Assembly (NCBI GenBank): GCA_033964015.1 | Contig: CM066914.1 | Location: forward strand, 6,501,831-6,565,830 | DNA length: 64,000 nt | Reading direction: 5' to 3' | Source of the DNA: Scolanthus callimorphus | Taxonomy: Eukaryota > Cnidaria > Anthozoa > Actiniaria > Edwardsiidae | The notes under the pieces: model-generated | What the model was told of the DNA's origin: nothing | What the model saw: only the letters and a program-made list of their open reading frames with translations | Databases searched by the model: none | In this document: positions 61,101 to 64,000 of the stretch, piece after piece | Layout of the letters: the number at the start of each line of letters is the position of its first letter | Position numbering within the stretch: the first letter of the stretch is position 1 | Program-made: the position numbers and the translations under genes

Positions 61101-63926
61101 TAAAGGTACCACACCATACCGTACCGTACCGTACCCAGGGCTCGACATTGGGCAATTCCAGAAAATAAAGATACCCCCCACACGGGCGGCATTTGGAAAT
61201 TCCGATGGGATGGGGGGGTTTAAGAGCTCGGAATTCTGATTGCAAGGGGGGTTTTCGAAGCTGGATTTCTTTAACCTGCCTGGAATTCTATATGCATGGG
61301 GGGGGGGGGGGGGGTAAACCATTTTGGAAATTCTGGATGCATGGGGGGGTCAAAAACTAGTGCCGCCCGGGGGGGGGGGGGGGGGTACCTTTATTTTCTG
61401 GAATTGCCCATTAACCTTCTTCGCTAGGTGCCATTGGCGACCACTTCAAAACATTTTAGTCGCGAAAAAGCAATATTTAGTCGCCATATAAACGTGGATC
61501 TCAGCTGAACTCAGAAAGATGGGGTGTCATGTGGCGACTAGCTCCTAAATTGTGGTCGCCAAGCCCCAAATTTAGTCGCCATTGGCGACCATATAGTTGC
61601 AGTGTTGGGCCCTGGTACCATACAATGACCACAAGGTTAGCGGGAGTGTCACAGTTTGGGGATTGACTTTCTTAGCGGCAGTGTCACAGTTTGGGGGTTG
61701 ACTTTCTTAGCGGCAGTGTCACAGTTTGGGGGTTGACTTTCTTAGCGGGAGTGTCACAGTTTGGGGGTTGACTTTCTTAGCGGGAGTGTCACAGTTTGGG
61801 GGTTGACTTTCTTAGCGGGAGTGTCACAGTTTGGGGGTTGACTTTCTTAGCGGCAGTGTCACAGTTTGGGGGTTGACTTTCTTAGCGGCAGTGTCACAGT
61901 TTGGGGGTTGACTTTCTTAGCGGCAGTGTCACAGTTTGGGGGTTGACTTTCTTAGCGGTAGTGTCACAGTTTGGGGGTTGACTTTCTTAGCGGCAGTGTC
62001 ACAGTTTGGGGGTTGACTTTCTTAGCGGCAGTGTCACAGTTTGGGGGTTGACTTTCTTAGCGGGAGTGTCACAGTTTGGGGGTTGACTTTCTTAGCGGCA
62101 GTGTCACAGTTTGGGGGTTGACTTTCTTAGCGGCAGTGTCACAGTTTGGGGATTGACTTTCTTAGCGGCAGTGTCACAGTTTGTGGATTGACTTTCTTAG
62201 CGGCAGTGTCACAGTTTGGGGGTTGACTTTCTTAGCGGCAGTGTCACAGTTTGGGGGTTGACTTTCTTAGCGGCAGTGTCACAGTTTGGGGGTTGACTTT
62301 CTTAGCGGCAGTGTCACAGTTTGGGGTTGACTTTCTTAGCGGCAGTGTCACAGTTTGGGGGTTGACTTTCTTAGCGGCAGTGTCACAGTTTGGGGGTTGA
62401 CTTTCTTAGCGGCAGTGTCACAGTTTGGGGGTTGACTTTCTTAGCGGCAGTGTCACAGTTTGGGGATTGACTTTCTTAGCGGCAGTGTCACAGTTTGGGG
62501 GTTGACTTTCTTAGCGGCAGTGTCACAGTTTGGGGGTTGACTTTCCTAGCGGCAGTGTCACAGTTTGGGGGTTGACTTTCTTAGCGGCAGTGTCACAGTT
62601 TGGGGGTTGACTTTCTTAGCGGCAGTGTAACAGTTTGGGGGTTGACTTTCTTAGCTTAAATCATCAATCATAATATGCGGATTATTCTCTCACATTCCCT
62701 GCTTAAAAGAGCCGCATTCAGTCGCCATTTTGTCAGCCTAGCAACATACCGAGTCGAGGAAAGCATCCTTTTCCATCGGCTGCTTTAGGGAATGTTGTGC
62801 GATATTTTCGATTGAATTTGGTAAATGAAGAAGACAATTTTGTTTGAAGATGGTTATTTCGAGATTTCTAGAGACCAGACAGACTAACATACCAGATAGA
62901 CAAACCAACGGTCTGTTTACATAAGGCGAGCCCAGCCAAGAGGAAAGCGCCTGTTATATCGCCAGTATAACAGTGTTTATGCAGTGCAAATTGAGACCTC
63001 AACCAGCTAGTCCGGCAAATGAAATAATCATTGGCCCCTAGCAAATGTTTTTAATTGTGTTCTTTATTTGTTATTAGCCGTGTTCATATCACCAAGGAAG
63101 TACTGGATTGTTTGAATGGTGACTATAAAGTGGAGGACGGTAATGGACAGGATCGGGATGCTTACCTCAAGCAATATGGCATAGAGACGTATTTAGTCGT
63201 CGCAGAGCACCCAAGGGTGAGTTGGAGGTGTTAGTAAATTTTCCCGCGCATGAGATGGGTAACCTGTGGTTTGTATGCAGGTTACGATCGCATAGCCAAG
63301 AACGTCCAAGAAATAGAAGTGTTGCAAGAAAAATAGTTATGGCTGGAAGCTGCTCTTCGATCAGAAATTGCGATCGACATATTCATTGTTCGCTGCAATG
63401 AGCTCTTGAATACAGACCCGTAAATATTTTATTATTGTGAATATGACGCAATTCAGCCATATGACTGCTATGTCTTTATATTTAATAAACTATCTATCAT
63501 CTATCTATCGGACAAAGCTGTTCTGATCTATTTTTATTGTTCTTCAAATGTTACAATTAAACGCGTGGGAGGAACATAAAAAACGGATTAGAAAAAAACC
63601 AATATGTGATTTTCTAATATATTTTCTCTGTGGATGCAACTTAATAAATGCTTTTCGGTTTTCTTTTACATGTGATGTCTTCTTTCTAATGGAAACACAT
63701 CAGAAGGTAAGGCACATAATGGAATTTGGTTGTATCGCTAGATAAGCGCACCAGTTTGGTCTAGCCATGGAGTTATTATGCGGGTCCCGCATAATAATTC
63801 CATGGTCTAGCGCGTGGGTGTTGGTCAATTTATAAAACATTTTTTATTCGTTTTCCAGCGACCGAATCAAGAGCCTAAACACGAGCCTACACGAGAAAAG
63901 GACTTCGACACGAAGCTGAAGGGCCG
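40150..63926 (+). CDS. ADCY5/6-like: Membrane adenylyl cyclase, type 5/6-like (5' part; continues past window)
   Basis: Exons: 40150-41133, 54778-54927, 55457-55581, 58052-58163, 59081-59208, 60845-61003, 63078-63216, 63859-63926; 1,865 coding bases, all phases consistent, no frameshift. Makes cAMP from ATP at the plasma membrane. Cytoplasmic N-terminus of about 165 residues, then six hydrophobic helices (~171-192, 203-222, 243-262, 279-295, 298-316, 329-345), the linker [17 protein letters not shown], and the C1 catalytic domain: [10 protein letters not shown] (metal Asp 425), [12 protein letters not shown] (Asp 469, the usual 44-residue spacing), [33 protein letters not shown]. The FADIEGFT…SQCTAQ and [16 protein letters not shown] wording fits types 5/6 best. 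The C1b, second membrane bundle and C2 lie beyond the window. Intron 1 is 13.6 kb. Confidence 0.94.
44350..44628 (+). repeat. Direct tandem duplication, ~140-bp unit, two copies
   Basis: TTGTTGTTGTTCATGGTCT through TCCAAGTTTGACAAAAG occurs at 44350-44487 and again at 44492-44628 with only a few differences, so the event is recent. Confidence 0.85.
46036..46160. repeat. Short MITE, 'GAGCGGATTTCA' family
   Basis: GAGCAGATTTCATATGAATG on the left and CAGTAATCTGAAATCCACTC on the right are imperfect inverted ends, matching the family at 13312-13400. Confidence 0.6.
47431..47454 (+). repeat. TTA microsatellite
   Basis: About eight units of ATT/TTA. Confidence 0.9.
49025..49419. repeat. Dispersed repeat, copy 2, interrupted at its right end by the CACTA element
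   Basis: Relative of 17515-17830: shares AGGGTTAATTT and CAGGTTTGTTAAATAACCTT. Its right end (ACTGTGACATAGCCCCTTTA) abuts the CACTA terminus. Confidence 0.68.
49437..49870 (-). repeat. Left subterminal array of the CACTA element
   Basis: At least 20 copies of AACCTGTGA-like words, spaced by short A runs or unique sequence; mirrored on the right side of the element. Confidence 0.85.
50022..50118. repeat. Short MITE, 'GAGCGGATTTCA' family, inside the CACTA element
   Basis: AGAGTGGATTTCACATGACT is inverted as CACGACAGTCATATGAACAC then CACTCT, around an AT-rich centre. Confidence 0.7.
51266..51330 (+). promoter_or_regulatory. Promoter-like motif cluster inside the CACTA element
   Basis: Within 60 bases are ATCACGTGAC, an inverted CCAAT box (ATTGG near 51293) and GGCGGGAAAA, an E2F-type word (51315-51324), in a locally GC-richer stretch. 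An ATG follows at about 51381 with a short frame ([15 protein letters not shown]). Suggests the internal promoter of the element or a captured gene start; no downstream gene is identified. Confidence 0.35.
52037..52693 (+). CDS. Unrecognised open frame interrupted by one TGA, inside the CACTA element
   Basis: Two frames, 52037-52243 and 52244-52693, are in the same phase and separated only by TGA (52241-52243), giving 218 codons if read through. I recognise no domain; the composition is not obviously low-complexity. Could be a decayed transposon gene or chance. Ends well before the right subterminal array. Confidence 0.3.
53075..53492. mobile_element. MITE inside the CACTA element
   Basis: GGGGGGACTCTAAGGTTAAA then TAGGGGTGACAGTC at the left; GGTCACCCCTAGCATT and AGGGAGTCCCCCTCC at the right, inverted. 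The interior is full of CCCTAAAAAATACC words. A diverged partial copy is near 50424-50500; style resembles 37489-37975. Confidence 0.72.
53770..54085 (+). repeat. Right subterminal array of the CACTA element
   Basis: TTTTTTCACAGG is repeated about ten times in tandem (53830-53960), then dispersed CACAGG words up to the terminus; the complement of the left array. Confidence 0.88.
54094..54432 (+). repeat. Duplicated flanks of the CACTA insertion, including an empty site
   Basis: Sequence right of the element (54094-54212) is repeated at 54312-54431, and sequence left of it (about 49317-49419) is repeated at 54213-54314. In the downstream copy the flanks meet as CTGATACAATCTATCC with a single ACA (54312-54314). 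Confidence 0.88.
55118..55340. mobile_element. MITE, 'ATACCGTTTCCGGGA' family, copy 2
   Basis: Shares GCTACTGTTTGATCTGAATT and ACTCCCTAGC with 36254-36509; the termini are more decayed. Lies in adenylyl cyclase intron 2. Confidence 0.72.
55582..57138. other. Adenylyl cyclase intron 3, first part
   Basis: No exon is required by phase. A C run (55606-55622) and a stretch with words like GAACCCCC (55920-56110) look like decayed MITE sequence. Nothing else recognised. Confidence 0.45.
57139..57529. mobile_element. MITE with GTCCACACTACGCCGGCTAA termini
   Basis: Left AGGTACCGTCCACACTACGC and right GCGTAGTGTGGACGGTGCCT are inverted; the terminal block is repeated internally on both sides (57211-57240, 57436-57470). 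Lies in adenylyl cyclase intron 3. Confidence 0.82.
57615..57846 (+). mobile_element. MITE, 'GGACCATTAGAAATTGGG' family, intact copy with TTA target duplication
   Basis: Termini GGGGTGGACCATTAGAAATT and AATTTCTAATGGTCCACCCC are perfect inverted repeats, flanked by TTA on both sides (57612-57614; 57847-57849). Related copies: 19078-19256 and 23527-23671. Confidence 0.85.
58164..59080. other. Adenylyl cyclase intron 4
   Basis: No exon required and no gene seen. TTGCTACGTGACCTCAAAAT (about 58750) and its near complement ATTTTGAGGTCGCGTAGCAA (about 58967) bound a MITE-like inverted repeat of about 240 bases. Confidence 0.5.
59246..59960. mobile_element. Inverted-repeat element, 'GTATGACTGTGAAAA' ends, with internal tandem repeat
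   Basis: ATTTCGTATGACTGTGAAAA (59250) is inverted at 59387-59412 and again at 59936-59953. A ~119-bp unit starting AGCCCATTAC(C/G)TAGGAG is repeated about 2.6 times at 59445-59757. Lies in adenylyl cyclase intron 5. Confidence 0.7.
60025..60242 (-). mobile_element. tRNA-derived SINE, minus strand
   Basis: On the minus strand the head reads GTCCGGTTAGCGCAGGTGTA (box A-like) then GAGGGTTCAAACCCCGG (box B), tRNA-like in spacing but followed by a body (GACGCGGTAGTGACAATCCC, CTCGGGAGATTGGGCG) that is not tRNA. Lies in adenylyl cyclase intron 5. Confidence 0.75.
60238..60492. repeat. Repeat with GGGTTCG…CGAACCC ends
   Basis: CAGGGTTCGTACGACCCCTG at the left and GGGCGTTCGAACCCTGG at the right are partly inverted; the CTGGAA word recurs. 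Sits between the SINE and the 14-bp array. Confidence 0.5.
60514..60835 (+). repeat. 14-bp minisatellite next to a splice acceptor
   Basis: About 22-23 units of CTTTGACACATCCC with variants GACAGA, GACAAA and GATACA that themselves alternate in a higher-order pattern. The last unit runs into CCCTTCTTCCACAG, the acceptor of adenylyl cyclase exon 6 (60845). Open frames on the minus strand (repeats of CQRDVSKG) are artefacts. Confidence 0.88.
61149..61410. mobile_element. MITE copy B (poly-G family)
   Basis: Same termini and body as 3087-3375 (TGGGCAATTCCAGAAAATAA … GGAATTGCCCA) with shorter G runs. Lies in adenylyl cyclase intron 6. Confidence 0.85.
61641..62654 (+). repeat. 35-bp minisatellite, 29 copies
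   Basis: The unit is CGGCAGTGTCACAGTTTGGG then GGTTGACTTTCTTAG. 1,014 bases equals 29 units with one unit a base short (near 62310-62345). Variation is confined to a few positions (CGGGAG/CGGCAG, GGGGG/GGGGA). Lies in adenylyl cyclase intron 6; not CRISPR (no unique spacers). Confidence 0.93.
63217..63858. other. Adenylyl cyclase intron 7
   Basis: No exon needed. A CTATCTATC microsatellite occurs near 63491-63508, and an inverted pair ATGGAGTTATTATGCGGG / CCCGCATAATAATTCCAT at 63767-63804 forms a hairpin. Otherwise nothing recognised. Confidence 0.5.
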
Positions 63927-64000
63927 GTAAGTTAGCCTATAACACGAAATCGGCATGATTTTACAACTTTACTCAAATGGGCTCGGCATGATATCACCAC

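Noticed and set aside
61641..62654. CRISPR array
   Set aside because: Repeats are contiguous without unique spacers, in a eukaryotic intron.

Overview
This is a window of animal nuclear DNA. It is AT-rich, every gene is split by GT-AG introns, and dispersed palindromic elements, tRNA-derived SINEs, LINE remnants and minisatellites fill the introns and intergenic space. The proteins are metazoan. The style of the genome (intron-dense genes and many short inverted-repeat elements) suggests a cnidarian, most likely an anthozoan such as a stony coral. The taxon is an inference that I could not test.

Five genes are supported. (1) 1903-4423, minus: a folate-receptor-family, GPI-anchored secreted protein in three exons, with two single-base frameshifts. 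(2) 5027-25376, plus: a complete ERCC3/XPB, the TFIIH DNA translocase, in 38 exons (about 799 residues), with three single-base frameshifts, each in or next to a short homopolymer. (3) 26977-27980, minus: an AlkD-like DNA-alkylation-repair HEAT protein with one frameshift near its N-terminus. (4) 28152-35019, plus: complete NACA (207 residues, seven coding exons), intact. (5) 40150-63926 and beyond, plus: the 5' part of a membrane adenylyl cyclase of type 5/6 character (first six-helix bundle plus the C1 catalytic domain). It has a 13.6-kb second-to-third-helix-bundle-side intron after its first coding exon and runs off the window. Genes 1/2 and 3/4 are divergent pairs with short intergenic spaces and probably share promoter regions.

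The most interesting non-genic structure lies in the long adenylyl cyclase intron. A 4,674-bp element (49420-54093) begins CACTACTGG, ends with the inverted complement, is flanked by a 3-bp ACA duplication, and carries inverted subterminal arrays of a CCTGTGA-type motif. These are the hallmarks of a CACTA/EnSpm DNA transposon. A second copy of its flanks, joined without the element, sits just downstream and gives the empty site. In ERCC3 intron 29, 19292-21280 is a foldback element with perfect 37-bp terminal inverted repeats enclosing two head-to-head arrays of a ~61-bp repeat. The window also has a 29-copy 35-bp minisatellite, a 14-bp array that runs right up to a splice acceptor, two tRNA-derived SINEs, a three-level nested insertion in NACA intron 1, and at least ten families of palindromic MITE-like repeats.

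Six single-base frameshifts fall in three of the five genes, all in otherwise well-conserved coding sequence and mostly in homopolymers. ERCC3 is essential, so sequencing or assembly indels are the simplest explanation, at least for that gene.
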